Below the pieces are notes generated by a model. It had not been told where the DNA came from and did not search any database. It saw only the letters and a program-made list of their open reading frames with translations. Positions 33,906 through 45,679 of a stretch of DNA of 64,000 nt are shown here, piece by piece. Made by a program: the position numbers and the translations under genes. Within the stretch, counting starts at the first letter, position 1, and the number at the start of each line of letters is the position of its first letter. Origin of the DNA: Symsagittifera roscoffensis (taxonomy: Eukaryota; Xenacoelomorpha; Acoela; Convolutidae); the NCBI RefSeq assembly GCF_963678635.1, contig NC_087065.1, positions 61,778,754 to 61,842,753 of the forward strand, in the 5' to 3' direction.

Positions 33906-35643
33906 ATGTTTGATAATGCTTGTCAGCTGAACAGGGGCTGGTGGATGATTGGTGCAGGTATTCTGCAGCTGATATGCATTCTATTCCTTGCTACCTCAAT
34001 GGCAACAGTCGAGTACAAACACAACAACTTCACACAACACGGACAGGTGAGATGGGGTTGGGGGGGGGGGGGGGGGGGGGGTTATCAAGGCGACTGTCAT
34101 CTGTTTTAATCTGCCTCAAACATTTATAAATTAATCTATCACCCTAACTATTAAGTTTGAAGATGGAAAAATCTTACCCTCATCGCTGACTGTTCAGCTT
34201 GTCATCAAACCAAGGTTAACGGAACCTTCGCTACTGTTTTTTTTGTGTGACTCATTTTTCTTACCAAGCTTTGATTATAGTGACTATGCAACCATGACCT
34301 TTTGCAAAACACTATTATAAATGTTTTCGTGAATGCAAAAAAGTTTTAAAGGTGTATCTAATTTTGATTAGATGTCTCATCGAGCCTGTTGTTCTAGACA
34401 GCCAAATGAGACGTAAATATCATAAGACCTATCACAATTCATACGCGCAAAATGATTGGCTTGTGTGAATTTATTAGTGTTATTTTGCCTGCAAGAATTT
34501 TGTGTGTAGTTCATGGTGTGTCCCGGGAATGGACCTCCCGGATGTCAGGACACGAAGAATTTGGCGATGTTGCGGGCGTCCCAGGTGTGTTCAGCTGTGC
34601 AGATGGTGTTGGCAGTTGGAATTTGCAGCTATCTGCTTAATTTCGGAGTCCTCGTGCTGACCAGACAAGCAGCATACTACTTCTCCGTTGAGGTGCTGCA
34701 ATTATAGGCAGTTTTGTTTCTTAAGGAATTGAGCTCTCTGGCGTTTTAAGTGTCCACATTTATGCTATTTTGCAACTTAATCCAATTTCCGGTGACTAAC
34801 CCAAATTTTTTTTCTTAAAACGGCTAATATATATGCCAATATGTGAGAGGTGTATGGACAAAAATTTGATGTAAAACAACATGTGGTCGGATCGAAGCAT
34901 TGGTGCTACTCTTTTCGTGGCATCTAAAAGCCTTACAATTATTAAACTATAAGCCTGGCCATGCCACTGTTTATTCGAATTCATGCAGGAAATTTTTAGC
35001 TCTGAAATTAGACTGTGATTTTAAAAGCAGAAATTTAGATCTGAAGTAAGGATGCAGATAGAGACGCTGGCTGATTTTTAAAACATCGAACTGTTTGCGG
35101 CCTCCTAAGTCTGCATAGGTTAAGATCTAAAAAGTCAGAATGTAGAATGCATAAAAACTTTCTCAAATGGGTTATGTTACAGTCCCACTAATCACGCTTC
35201 AAATAATTTTTCTATCCACGGCAATTCGAAAAGTTGTTATCTTCAACTTAAATTGTTATTTCTACCTTTTCTCAGTTATAATCAGAAAAAAAAAAGAAGT
35301 AAAACGTTTGGAAATTGATGCAGGGTAATGGTTTAATTTTGAGTTTCGTTAGTTTTTTTTCTAATAAAAAGGCGTCCTTATTCCGTGGCAGGTGCACCAT
35401 CACGTGTACAATTTTGTCATTCTGCTGTCGGGCCTACAGCTGGGCACTGGCTTCTTCGGGCCTACCTTGTGCACGTGGACTCTGAACGAGGAAATGGACC
35501 ACCTACACTGGGGCTACTCGATGGTTTTGCACTGGGTCCAACTGCTGTTCTCATTGCTCTCCTATCTCTTCGTCTTCCTCGCTCCTCTCTACTCTCGAAG
35601 AGAGGACTTCGCAGGAGTTGACGAGGTCATGAAGACCATGTGA
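33906..35643 (+). CDS. Four-transmembrane protein, three exons (about 191 aa)
   Basis: Exons: 33906-34046 (donor CAG|GTGAG), 34510-34692 (acceptor TTGTGTGTAG) and 35392-35643 (acceptor CCGTGGCAG, ending TGA). All join in phase 0. The protein has four hydrophobic segments: MIGAGILQLICILFLA in exon 1, AVGICSYLLNFGVLVL in exon 2, and FVILLSGLQLGTGFFG and LLFSLLSYLFVFLAPLY in exon 3. The first loop holds NFT (N-glycosylation) and CPGNGPPGC, a likely disulphide pair. Topology and size recall the claudin/PMP22/tetraspan group, but the GLW...C...C signature is not convincing, so no family is assigned. GC content is far above the surroundings. Uncertainties: the first exon may start at an acceptor (CTTGTCAG|CTGAAC, 33926/33927) instead of the ATG, and the exon 2 donor GAG|GTGCTG is weak. 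Confidence 0.6.
34060..34081 (+). repeat. Poly-G tract in intron 1 of the membrane protein gene
   Basis: Twenty-two consecutive G about 13 nt after the splice donor. A probable G-quadruplex former; its length may be unreliable in an assembly. Confidence 0.9.
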
Positions 35644-35796
35644 ACACCAGATTATTATACCAACAAAACCACGTGAACAGTATGAGTTTATATTACCACT
35701 ACGGCCTCGTGAAACTCATCGAAGTTCCAGACCTGTCATAATATTTTAACTCGATTATATCTCTCTTAAATTCACTGATTGTTGATAGAAAAGGCA

Positions 35797-35802
35797 AATA
35801 AA
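35797..35802 (+). terminator. Polyadenylation signal AATAAA
   Basis: Canonical hexamer about 154 nt after the stop codon of the four-helix membrane protein gene, at a plausible 3'-UTR distance. Confidence 0.6.
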
Positions 35803-36261
35803 ATTCCGGTTGAGAATGAACTGATTTGATTAAATTCGAGGAAAAAGTAACGTGCATATTCTAACTTGCCTTGAAATCACTGATGTAAATAAAATCTAAT
35901 TCGAATTAATATATACTGTAAAAATTTAAGCCACTTCACTTAAATTGAATGTTAATCACACCGTGTTTATGGTCTGGTAATGGCCAACCTATGTTGGGAA
36001 TCAGAATACAAATGCTAAATTTGGTTTATGATTGCATTTAGTGGTTCTAGAATCGACATGCACTGATTTCAGTGCTTATGAGAGTTATCGTTGTCTATAG
36101 TCTGGAATGATTAGACGACCAGGCCACCCTGGTTATTATTTTACGCCCTCAAATTTGTCCGGGGGTGTCAATGCAAAACAGTTTCCTATGGCGACAACAC
36201 GGCAAAAAGAACAATTTTACCTTGAGAGGTTTCGAAAAGACGCAAATTCATCGACAACTAA

Positions 36262-36775
36262 AATTTTATTGTTCGACTATCGAAGAAAGTTCAGATTAAG
36301 TTTGCTCGGGGTAATTTTTTTTTCATTCAGTCATTGTTCGACCTGTTCAGTAAGCATTTTTGACGCATTTTTGTCTGAGAGCTATTGTTATCTTGAGCTC
36401 AAGTTAAAGATATTTTACCTGTGATTTTTTCGTAAAATTATGGGTGTCTACACAAGCATCATTTATCTTTTTTTTTCCAACCTTGGCGACGCAAATATTT
36501 TTGTGATAAAATGTGTTCATTTTGAAAGTGTTTATTTTGATCAGTAACCAGCTATTAAGTACAGCCAAATGCTAAGGATTTTAACACAGACTATTATTGT
36601 TCCGACTTTCGGAACGAAAGTAACGGAATATTTGTGCTCGGAGTGGTTTTTTTCCGACAAATTTCGACTTTTTAACTAGCCTTTTTCTTATATCTTTCAA
36701 AAAGTATTGTTGTCTTGACCTTAAATTTGGAAAGATATTTCACCGGTGATCATTTTTAGTAAAATTATGGGAGTT
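36262..36775. repeat. Diverged direct repeat, about 190 bp units
   Basis: Segments near 36,262-36,450 and 36,590-36,775 share TATTGTTCGACT-like starts, TGCTCGG, TATTGTTATCTTGA/TATTGTTGTCTTGA and GTAAAATTATGGG. A chance 105-codon frame overlaps the first unit. Confidence 0.55.
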
Positions 36776-37194
36776 AAAAAGTTGCCATTTTGACCAACTT
36801 GGGTAAATTAACGCGCGATATATTTCGCGCTATAAACGCGTAAGCGGAGATTTAATCCGTCATAGAAGTCGTTCCGAATTGGTTGAAGGAAGCTTATTGG
36901 CCAGAACTGATTTGTTACTAGGAGCGAAGTGTATCACTTTGTGCTTTATATGGCGTGTGGGGGGATGATTTTCACAAAAAATCTCCAATAAAAAAAATCA
37001 TTTTATATTGATTACATTTAATTTTTCCATGGTATTACTGCTCCATGGACTGCTATATAAATTTAGGCATGTGAGTTGGGCATATTTTCAAACTGACTGG
37101 TACTGCTAATGCGTTATAATTGGCGTGCGTCACTTAAGAAGTTTTGAAGACTCAAAGTTTTACTCATTCAGTTATTCCCAGTAGCGTTATCGGT

Positions 37195-37255
37195 CATCTC
37201 TTTGCTTGTGTATGCGAAGTGCAACTTCGCCTCTGCGTGGAAAATTGTTAGTAAT
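37195..37255. repeat. Dispersed repeat core (GCGAAG family)
   Basis: Contains TGTATGCGAAGTGCAACTTCGCC and CTCTGCGTGG, a hairpin-forming version of the core seen elsewhere in the window. Confidence 0.5.
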
Positions 37256-38142
37256 GCGTTGTTATAACACGCGTAAGTGGCAGATTAATGCGTTCCAAAT
37301 TGAATTGAGTCAAGTCATTTGGTCGTTTTATTAGGGTACAAGATGCTAAATACATACTATTCTAGTTTACATTAGGCTGGGATAAATAAAACAATGAAAA
37401 AATATCTACTTTTTTGTCAATTTTTCAATCAAAATTGTTTAAATTGGACTTAAAGTGCAGTCGGAACATTCGGAGTTTTACCCTGATATACAAGCAGTCT
37501 TGCTTAGTCTGGTTTCTTGTAAATTTTGTAAATCAACTCAACATGTAAATTTTGCTTGAAATGTTTAGTAGAGAAGAGGTTAAATTTTTATAACTCACAA
37601 TTTTCATAGCGGACAGTATATCTTCATTTCTGAAAAATCACAAATTCTTCAACGCGGATTTTTACTTTAAGCAATAAAGGCGTGGAATTAATATGATGTG
37701 TTTTTCAGGTACCTTCAGGTCATGTTTCATAAAAACGTGATTTATGTATTTATGTAAATACCTTTAAACAGTGATTCAAAAAAACGTAAGAAAAATCTGA
37801 AAATGTTTTCTGAAGTGTCAAAATAAATGATTCAAGGAGTTTTTTTAGACTAAAATAGAGGAATAGTTGCGCCAGTTTGCGGCATTTAGTATAATTTACG
37901 CCATTTTACGTTCCGCTGGGAACTTCGTGTTTGAAAAAATTCATGTTTGAAAAAAGTTTAAACACGTTTTTGGGCGTCGGTAGAGATTTGATAATAAATG
38001 AATTTGCATTAGAATTAGAAAAATCACATTTGAGTGTGATCCATTAGTGATATTTTTTCTGAAAAAAAGAAAAGCTAAAGAAATCTTTTCTTTGCGTAAA
38101 TTGACTCTTTAATAGGATAAGCTTTTTTTTGAATAATTTCAG

Positions 38143-38333
38143 GACTTTGTATCACTAAGTTTTTTTGGAAGCTGCAATTTTTTGTGCTAAATGCACAGCA
38201 CCGGAACTTTTTCTTTATGATTACACTTGCGCGAGAGCAAATGCACTACAACGGTGCACTAGGCTGTTTTCCCTCGAAAAACTTATTGTTTATAGGTTTC
38301 ATCTTCCTGGGGCATCTGACCTCCAAACATCTT
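38143..38333 (+). other. Candidate internal coding exon, membrane-like
   Basis: A strong acceptor (T-run then AATAATTTCAG) and donor (CATCTT|GTAAGT) delimit 191 nt open in one frame, encoding LCITKFFWKLQFFVL, then ITLAREQMHYNGALGCFPSK and LLFIGFIFLGHL. GC content is higher than its surroundings. A hydrophobic stretch near the end suggests a membrane protein. Neighbouring exons were not found and no family is recognised. Confidence 0.35.
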
Positions 38334-38541
38334 GTAAGTGTCACCGCAGATGAGTTCTTCTGAGCGTCTTTACACTTCAAAGTCCACGTTTAATTCGAAA
38401 TTTGTTATTTCATTTTGCTCTTTTGCGCATTCCCCCTCGAATGGGAACCATTTCTATATTTTTTTGCTTCGAGTTTTGTTGGTTTTTGTAATATCGGATA
38501 AATTCCACCGCTTTAGGGGTGGATTATACTTTTTTTGCTAG

Positions 38542-41500
38542 AACTTGCTTTAAAAGGGGACTCAAAACAGCGAATTAAAAAAATTTACACATAGCCATCA
38601 GTCAGTTGAAAAAGAGTCAATGACCACAAGTAAACAGGAAAAAATACTGGCCTGTTTTTTGATGAAATATCAAAGAAAAAAATGACTGGCTTTAAGGCCC
38701 TTTGAACTTCTAGAACAATTTATGAATGAACGATTCATAATAAAAATAATTTAATTTGAGAAAACTAGATGAATCGATAAAAAAATTTTATTTCGCTGGG
38801 AAATCTGAAAATTGAAAAGCACTTTCAACGCTAGAGGTCAATACGTTTTTCGCGACCTCTACACTTTTCTTTGCCGAAAGTGGAGTCGCTTTTCTTTTAA
38901 CAAAAGAAATCAACTGAAGTAAAAATCCAAATTCAAACCGCACAACTTAAATTTAAGCCTGGATTTTCCTGTTGATAACGTTTTTAAAAAAACTTTTGAT
39001 GACCCTACAATTGTTTTTGGCTTGGTGGGTGTCAATCCGTGTTTTGTTGGCTTGAAACTCTGTTTTGTCGACTTAATTGCCGCTTTATAAATTTGTTTCA
39101 ACTTACTTGATTTAGATTGATTTAACGCTAAGAAATGAAAGTTTTTAGTAGATCTAGTTTTTGACATTTTCTTAATACTTTTTAAACTGAAAAGCTGTTC
39201 TCTCATTTCCTTTTAGCTAGCTTGACAAACTACGTTGTAAAAAAATTTCCTGTTTTTTCCTTTTTTTCTTGTAAAAATAGTTTCCTGTTAGTTAGCTTTA
39301 CAATTTATGTATCCTGCTAGCTCCGCTTTGCTTTTATTTCTTTTGTTCCGCAAAATTAAGTTTAGAAGCATATCTTGAAAGGAAAATATCAGTTGATATA
39401 CACACAATAACCAAACAACTAATCCAATGAAGCAAACGGGACAAATTAAGCTTGAATTAAATTATAGCAAACAGAATGTTGGAAAATAATGAAAAACAAC
39501 AGGAAACCTAAAAAAACTTAACTTGAGTTTTTTCATTTTAGAATTAGCTGAAGCGCTTTAGCTGAAGCTCTTAAATTAATTTTAAATATAGCCAACTGAG
39601 AGTTGGAAATGTTTTTGAAAAAAAAAAACAAAGAAACCGAATGAAAATTGATTGAACATTATTGGAGGTTTTTCAACTGGGAATTCTGAAGATCAAAGTC
39701 CGTTTTTGAAACTATACTCATTCACGTTTCCCGTGACCTGACCATTTTGCCATCCCATAGTAGATGCTTCATTGGATTAGTTATTAGAGCCTTTTAGGAC
39801 TTTTTGTTGAAAAAAAATACAATTAAATAAATCATCAAATCCTATTTAAGCAAAAATCACTTTGTTCTGTTACTCTTAAAAATAATTTTAACTTCAGCAA
39901 AATAGTGTTCCAAGCGCATACTTGGACAATTTTACTGTGTCTTTGCACAATAAAAGTTATAAAATACCGTTGATTACAACTCGGGTTCCAAATTGAAGTA
40001 GATTTTGATACTTACTAAATGACGTTTTTTTTTCACATAAACTACTCAATTTTTGTCACAAAGCAACGGTTGTGTTGTTTGATCAGTTCGTTTTGTTTGT
40101 TACTAAACCTGAATTGAAAGTGCAGTTTTATTTGTTTGGTTATTTGTCAAGTTTACAGTGCTGTCTTCAATTATTTGTCGAAACGAACATAGTTTTCATC
40201 AAATTGGGTTGACTTTTGACAAAAATTGATGATGACAAAAGTTACTTAGGATTTAAACAGAATTGATGCAATTTCTTTTGCAAAAATAGGCCTCAAATTT
40301 TCAACTGATCAAGTTTGGCTCTTTGGGTCAATTAAAATTTACGCCAAAACAATGCCATCAAGTACTCACAAAAATATACCAAAACTTAAGAAGGTTAAAT
40401 GTTAAAAAGTTTGGCAAATCGTTTTAAAAAAAAAATGAAATATAAAACTGACATTCGGAAAACAGTAATGTACAATGTACGCAATGAAACAGAAAAAAAA
40501 ATTGTTTGATTATTTTGAAAACATAGTCAACAGACAGTTGGAAGAGAGACAATGAACGCAATTGATCAGAAAAATAATTTGAAATAATTTTTGATAAAGC
40601 TCATTTTTCAAAGCAAAAAAAATAGATAGGCTTAAAATCCTTTGCTTTTCTAAAACAACTCGTGTTTGACTTATTTCATAAAAATATTTTAATTGAAGAA
40701 TTTTGGAAAACTACATCATAAAGGAAAAATTTTTGTTTTGCTTGGAATTTAATAATTAAATTTCATTTTCGAAATTAGAATTCGATCACGTTAATCGACT
40801 CTTGAAAGTTTCAATTTTTGAATTTAAGAAAATATATCCGTCTTTAAAGCTCTGTGAATTTCACAAATAAGTTATGATCAGTGCTCATTTTCATAAAATT
40901 AACCCAATATGATAAAACGGTTAACTGGTAAAATTTTGATTCCGCTGGAAAATCTGATTTCTAATTTCCTTTTTCAAAATTAGAAGTCGATCAGGTTTCT
41001 TATGATTTTTATACTTTTGTTGTTTGATAGTAGATGCCAGCTTTTTAACGAAGCAAATGAACTGAACCTTAAAAAAATCAAAATCAAACAGCGAAAAATC
41101 AAAATTGAGCCCGAACAAATTTTTGCGACTTTTTCTTGAAGAAAAACAAAAAACTCACAAAGACTTATACAAGAGTACTCACTACGTATATTACTCTCAA
41201 TTGGCAATTAATATATTAATAAAGACACTTTTTGCCTATTGAACCAAAAATAATTCTATTGAAACATAACTTAAAAAACAATACCCTGCTTAAGAGGCTC
41301 ACTTTGAGATCGTTTTGTCAATTTTGGATCCCGTAGTTCTGTCTGGCGTAATTTTTGATTGGCTGAAAAGCCAAAAATTATCGGTTTGGGGTAAAACTTA
41401 GGCACACATAATTGGCATCCTTTTAAAAACAAATGTCACCATTTTAATTATGCACCACATGGCATAACTTTAATTTTGCTAATTGCACCATTTTAGTTTT

Positions 41501-42060
41501 GCTTTAAATCTAAATAACATTTTTCATCATCAAAATTTGTCTAATGTCAACCCAATTTGAGATAAATGCCTTTCAATTTTCATATTATGTTTGTTTTGTC
41601 CGGATAGTTTAAATCAGAACTGTATCTGTGCATTTGTTTTCCATTTGATGATTTCAAATAGTATTAACATTAACTATGTGCGCTTTAGTAGCATTAATTT
41701 TTGATTTAATAGTACTGTAACGTTAATTACTCTGACAAGCGTGCAGTTAGGTTAGTCCAAGCAGCAGTCGATTATTTGTTATGTTAATTGACCTTTGGCC
41801 TCGTTTCTAAACTGTTAATTTTTTTGATTTTTTCCCCAAACGTATTTTTCTTTTTCGTTTTTTTTCACATTTTATTGTTAGCCGCTGATTGTTGCTTGTG
41901 TTTACAGAGTGCCACTTGGTATCTGTATTAAGCTCGTCTGCGATTAACTATCATATGATCAATTTTGATGGCTACGAAAACCTTCGAAGGCTCAAAACAA
42001 GGCTTTAAAATTTGGGATACGTTTGATTAACTTAGTAATGAGATTTTTGGGCTCCAAAAT
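38542..42060. other. Intergenic AT-rich DNA
   Basis: No gene supported. Fragments of the T-rich dispersed repeat appear near 39,000-39,345 (GACTTAATTGCCGC, then CTAGCTCCGCTTTGC). The rest has no visible structure beyond A/T runs. Confidence 0.4.
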
Positions 42061-42061
42061 A

Positions 42062-42330
42062 TAAAGCAACGATTGGATCAAGTTAACATCCTCCCTCCTC
42101 CACACCCCACCCCCCCCCCCCCCCCCCCCCCCACCCCCAAAGAGACCAAGTTAAGATCCTCTACCCTAGCGTTCAGTTTAAATTAAATTTGCTAAGCTCT
42201 ATTCTGTAAAATGCTCTATTCTGATTGGCTGAAAAATCGAACTCATAACCAAGTTAACATCCTCCCCCCTAAACGTATTATGGGGGGAGGGGGGGGGGGA
42301 GGGAGGATGTTAACTTGGTCCCAACGGTTT
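42062..42330. repeat. C/G-run foldback element
   Basis: AAGTTAACATCCTCCC occurs at about 42,080 and 42,251, with the inverted form GGGAGGATGTTAACTTGG at 42,301-42,318, so the inner part (42,249-42,318) folds into a hairpin. A 23-base C-run lies at 42,110-42,132 and a G/A-run at 42,281-42,305. Confidence 0.7.
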
Positions 42331-42944
42331 TTGGAGAATCGGGGTTTGTCAGATTCTTGCAGATTTTTCCTAACTAGGACTTAGACACATCAATTGTGTT
42401 ATCTGGAGATTTACCTTAAAATCTCAAACAGCATGTCATAACTGATACTTATATCGATTGAATTATAATTTTGCATTTGGTGCGACAAATAAAGTTTCAT
42501 CAGATTTAGTGATGATTAATTTTTTTCAAGAAATTAAATTTCAACACCAAATTAAAAGCCTCGAGAAAACAGTTTGCTAACTAGAATAGAGGTAGTAAAT
42601 GCAAGTAACCAGTGTACCCAAAACCCACAAGAGGTGGAGGAGCTTCTTCGAATTGCGCATTTTGCCCTTCCTTCGCATTTTTTGACACAGTGAAGCGCAG
42701 AACGCTCCGATTGCACTCTGATATTCCAATTCAGTCCACATCATCAGCTGAAAAAATGTTTTTCAAATTAATTGTCCCAAGCAAGCTAAGAAAAACAGAC
42801 TTAAATAAATTGCAACGTTTATCATCAGCAGTGACGTGTAATTGTTTTGAATGAACTGAATATTTTTTGTTCCCCCGTATTACATGCTCCGTATCTCTGG
42901 AAAGGTTTTAAGTTTACTGTATTCTGGTACTTAAATCTTCTGGT

Positions 42945-43235
42945 CAGGGGCAGATCTAGGATTTTCTTGATGGGAGGGGGCGGATTTTTAACAAATTTCA
43001 AAAATTTTATCGTCTTTTTTATAGATTGATTTCTTTGAGCGCTTCCAGCACACTATAAAGATCCTATTTTGACAAAATTTTCTGCGCTTTAAGCAATTTT
43101 TTGAAAGAAGTGGTCAAAAATGCCATTTTTGGATTTTTGGGCCTTTTTGATTCGTTTTTGATGCAAAAATTGTACTTTTTCGGCGCGCGCTCCCCTTCAA
43201 AAATAGTATATACTGCGCCTTTTGAAACATTTTAG
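42945..43235. mobile_element. Truncated hAT-type MITE, inverted relative to 25,967 copy
   Basis: Begins CAGGGGCAGATCTAGGATTT, matching the reverse complement of the right end of the 25,967-26,395 MITE, and continues through the GCGCGCGC region. The far ~120 bp and second terminal repeat are missing. Confidence 0.75.
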
Positions 43236-43573
43236 TGTTGCTTGCCAAAAATGGATGGTATGAGAGTTTTTTTCTGTTTCCTTGAGTTCATGACTCTTTT
43301 CCAACTATCTGTTATGGCTATGTTTTTAAGTATTGATTGTATTCATTTCGACACACGTCACTGCGTCTTTTCCCAAATTTATCGCAATAAATCATCAACC
43401 AGTGTCCTTGACCCGAAACCAGCTCAGCATGAGAATTAAAGATAATGCGGTAAACACGTACCCCAGTGACCTCGAAACCAGAGCTCATTTCTATAGAAAC
43501 AATCAACTCAATTTGTGCAAACAGTCTTTTCATCACCACCTCATTTTGTCTCGGTATTCTAACCTGGGATGGA

Positions 43574-43758
43574 TTACGAGTCACTAGTAGTGTTTGTCTT
43601 TGTGTTACCAACTTGTTCGTCTGTGGCATTCATGGGTAGAGTGAAAGTGTTGTTTGTGGGGTCGAAGCTACACTCTTGCACACAATAGGCCAGCGTCTGG
43701 TCTGTCACCATAGTCATCCTGTTTTTCTCTTCATTGTCAGTAGAATTCTCATCACTTG
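43574..43758 (-). other. Candidate 3'-terminal coding exon on the minus strand
   Basis: After an acceptor-like GGTTTAAG (minus strand), 185 nt stay open to a TAA. The frame reads SDENSTDNEEKNRM, then MVTDQTLAYCVQECSFDP and NNTFTLPMNATDEQ. It has potential N-glycosylation sites (NNT, NAT) and two close Cys, so a secreted or surface protein tail is likely. Upstream exons would lie to the right; the retroelement at 44,021 could sit in the preceding intron. Family not recognised. Confidence 0.35.
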
Positions 43759-44016
43759 CTTAAACCGAAAAGTCGCCAATTTTTTAAGTTTGAATTCGAA
43801 AGAAATTTGGAAATTTGGATTCAGATGATTTTGAAGATTGACAATCACAGTATTATTCCAAACTAACTTGACTTAACTTATGGCGAGGCGATCGACCAAA
43901 TCGCAGCTAGTTAGAATAAGGGGTATGTTGTTAAGACTTTCCTATTCTTATTCAACAGACAAAGTTTCTTTCACTCGTAAATAAGTTCATTATTTTAAAT
44001 ATGGGACACACATCAA

Positions 44017-44020
44017 ATAT
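44017..44020. repeat. Target-site duplication (left), ATAT
   Basis: ATAT directly before the 5' LTR is repeated directly after the 3' LTR (62925-62928). A 4-bp duplication is usual for Ty3/gypsy integrases. Confidence 0.85.
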
Positions 44021-44430
44021 TGGAACCTGATCTAAACTACATTTTATGATTGGATAAATTAGATATTTTACCAATGTAAAGTATTTAATATTAACCAATC
44101 ATGATCCATCTAACTAACAATCCACTTATTTGTAAGTGCTGAAATTACTTGTAATTTCAGCACCAGAGAGATTTGAATTTAACTTAGAAATTAGTTGAAC
44201 TCTCCCGAGTACTTCAGCAACCGCAATAAACCAGTATACCCTAGATCTATTGAGCCTAGCAGAGACTAGTTAAACAACCTGAGACTAGATAGTATAAGAG
44301 TAAGATTAGGATCGGTATTAGACTAAGAAGTTGCACGAATCTATCCGGCCGAAAATAAGATAGCGTGACGAGCAGACGGTGTACCCTATCCGAAATTACT
44401 CTATGAGTTATACACTTCGGTCCTAACTCA
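44021..44430 (+). repeat. 5' LTR
   Basis: 410 bp, starts TGGAACCTGA, ends CCTAACTCA (TG...CA). AATAAA at 44225-44230 is a candidate poly(A) signal and TATAAGAG at 44293-44300 a TATA-like box; their order would put the poly(A) signal in U3, as in HTLV. These two sites are inferred from motif only. Confidence 0.97.
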
Positions 44431-45679
44431 TCTGGTGCGACCATAAGTCTCGAACAAGACCTTAATAGCTTAGCATTAACCAATAATAGATTAGAAATTA
44501 GACAAAACATTTACAAAATGTTATACGACAATAATTTAATCGAAATGTCTCTACGACTCAATAGATCAGAGCCAATATTCCGAACGATAACAGAACTACC
44601 CGGAATTGGAAGAAGACCTCGAACCAGAGACGACATACGACAAAGCAGAAACTTACCATATAGTTATATGATAGTTCGGCAAAAGCCAGAACAAACTTTT
44701 GTATTTAGAATACTACTAGCAATGAATTTAGATTTTCATTTGCAAACATAAAATTTTGAAGTCAATCTTCAAAATCATTTCAGGCGCTAAACAAAATTAT
44801 TAATATACAATAACGATTGATAAAAAGATCTCAGATCGTTTTCCAAAATTCTGCAGTAATATACAAAACATGTTTGAAAAATATTTATTGAAAAATCAAA
44901 ATAAAAATTAGTAGCATGACAATAAATGATTAGTAATTATAAATCATCCTGTTGTTCCAGCTTCATCGCCTAAACATAACAGCAATTATAAGCTCACTAA
45001 TATCATAAAAATACTAAATCTCTTCTTTACACAAATTTAAAACATTTTAAACTTAAATTCACTTAATTTTAAAATCAGATCATCAAGGCTTATCCTTGGA
45101 TCTTAAATCATTTTCTATTTAATTAAATTTAAAACTTGATCATCAAGGCCTATCATTGGATCAAAAAGAACAACTTTGTTCTCCCCCACCCACTTAAACG
45201 AGTGTCTAACGACCTCAAACGTCGATTCACTATCCAACCCTTTCTAAAAACCCAGGACTAATAGAAATTTTTGAACAAAACTAATCATTCAAATTAGGAT
45301 AAACAGTGAAGAACTTCGGTTATTCATCCTTCACTTGATCCCCCCTCTTACCAGACCCAGGATAAATCTTAGACTTAGTAAGTTTAAAATAGTATCTAAC
45401 GAACTACTCGCGTTCTAATTATACCTGAACCCTGTGGATCCATTTACTATTCTCCAACCCTGAACACAATCACTACCCTTAAGTAAGATTAAGTAAGTTA
45501 ACACCTTAGCTTATACTAGCCACGAGAAAGTATAAAATCATTCTTCGGAATCGATATACTTTTCTACCCAACCCTGAACAAATAGACCCAGGTTAGGCTA
45601 ACAAAAAAATCGTAAGGACTAACAGTTTAAGCAAATAGAAATCATTTAACAACCTTTTGCATCCGTCATCCTAAACCTT
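44431..45679 (+). other. Retroelement 5' leader
   Basis: 1.25 kb before the first ORF. It contains two copies of a 25-bp hairpin-forming word (GATCATCAAGG ... TTGGATC at 45078-45102 and 45138-45162), several CCAACCCT repeats, and two good splice donors (GTAAGT at 45378 and 45493) that could serve spliced env/accessory mRNAs. A 77-codon frame at 44518-44751 is present but not supported as a gene. Packaging or dimerisation signals are expected here. Confidence 0.6.
44433..44455 (+). promoter_or_regulatory. Primer-binding site
   Basis: TGGTGCGACC... begins 2 nt after the LTR. Its complement ends in CCA and contains GTTCGA-type T-loop sequence about 17 nt from that end, as expected for a tRNA 3' end. 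I could not assign the tRNA isotype. Confidence 0.7.

Noticed and set aside
36107-36424. 105-codon ORF starting MIRRPGHPGYYF
   Set aside because: It overlaps a diverged direct repeat, lacks splice or homology support, and its second half is low-complexity.
43318-43629. Overlapping plus and minus ORFs left of the provirus (84 and 103 codons)
   Set aside because: Mutually antisense; the minus frame overlaps the better-supported exon at 43,574-43,758 in a different frame.
44518-44751. 77-codon ORF in the retroelement leader
   Set aside because: Short, without recognisable features and inside the region expected to hold packaging and splicing signals; left as part of the leader.
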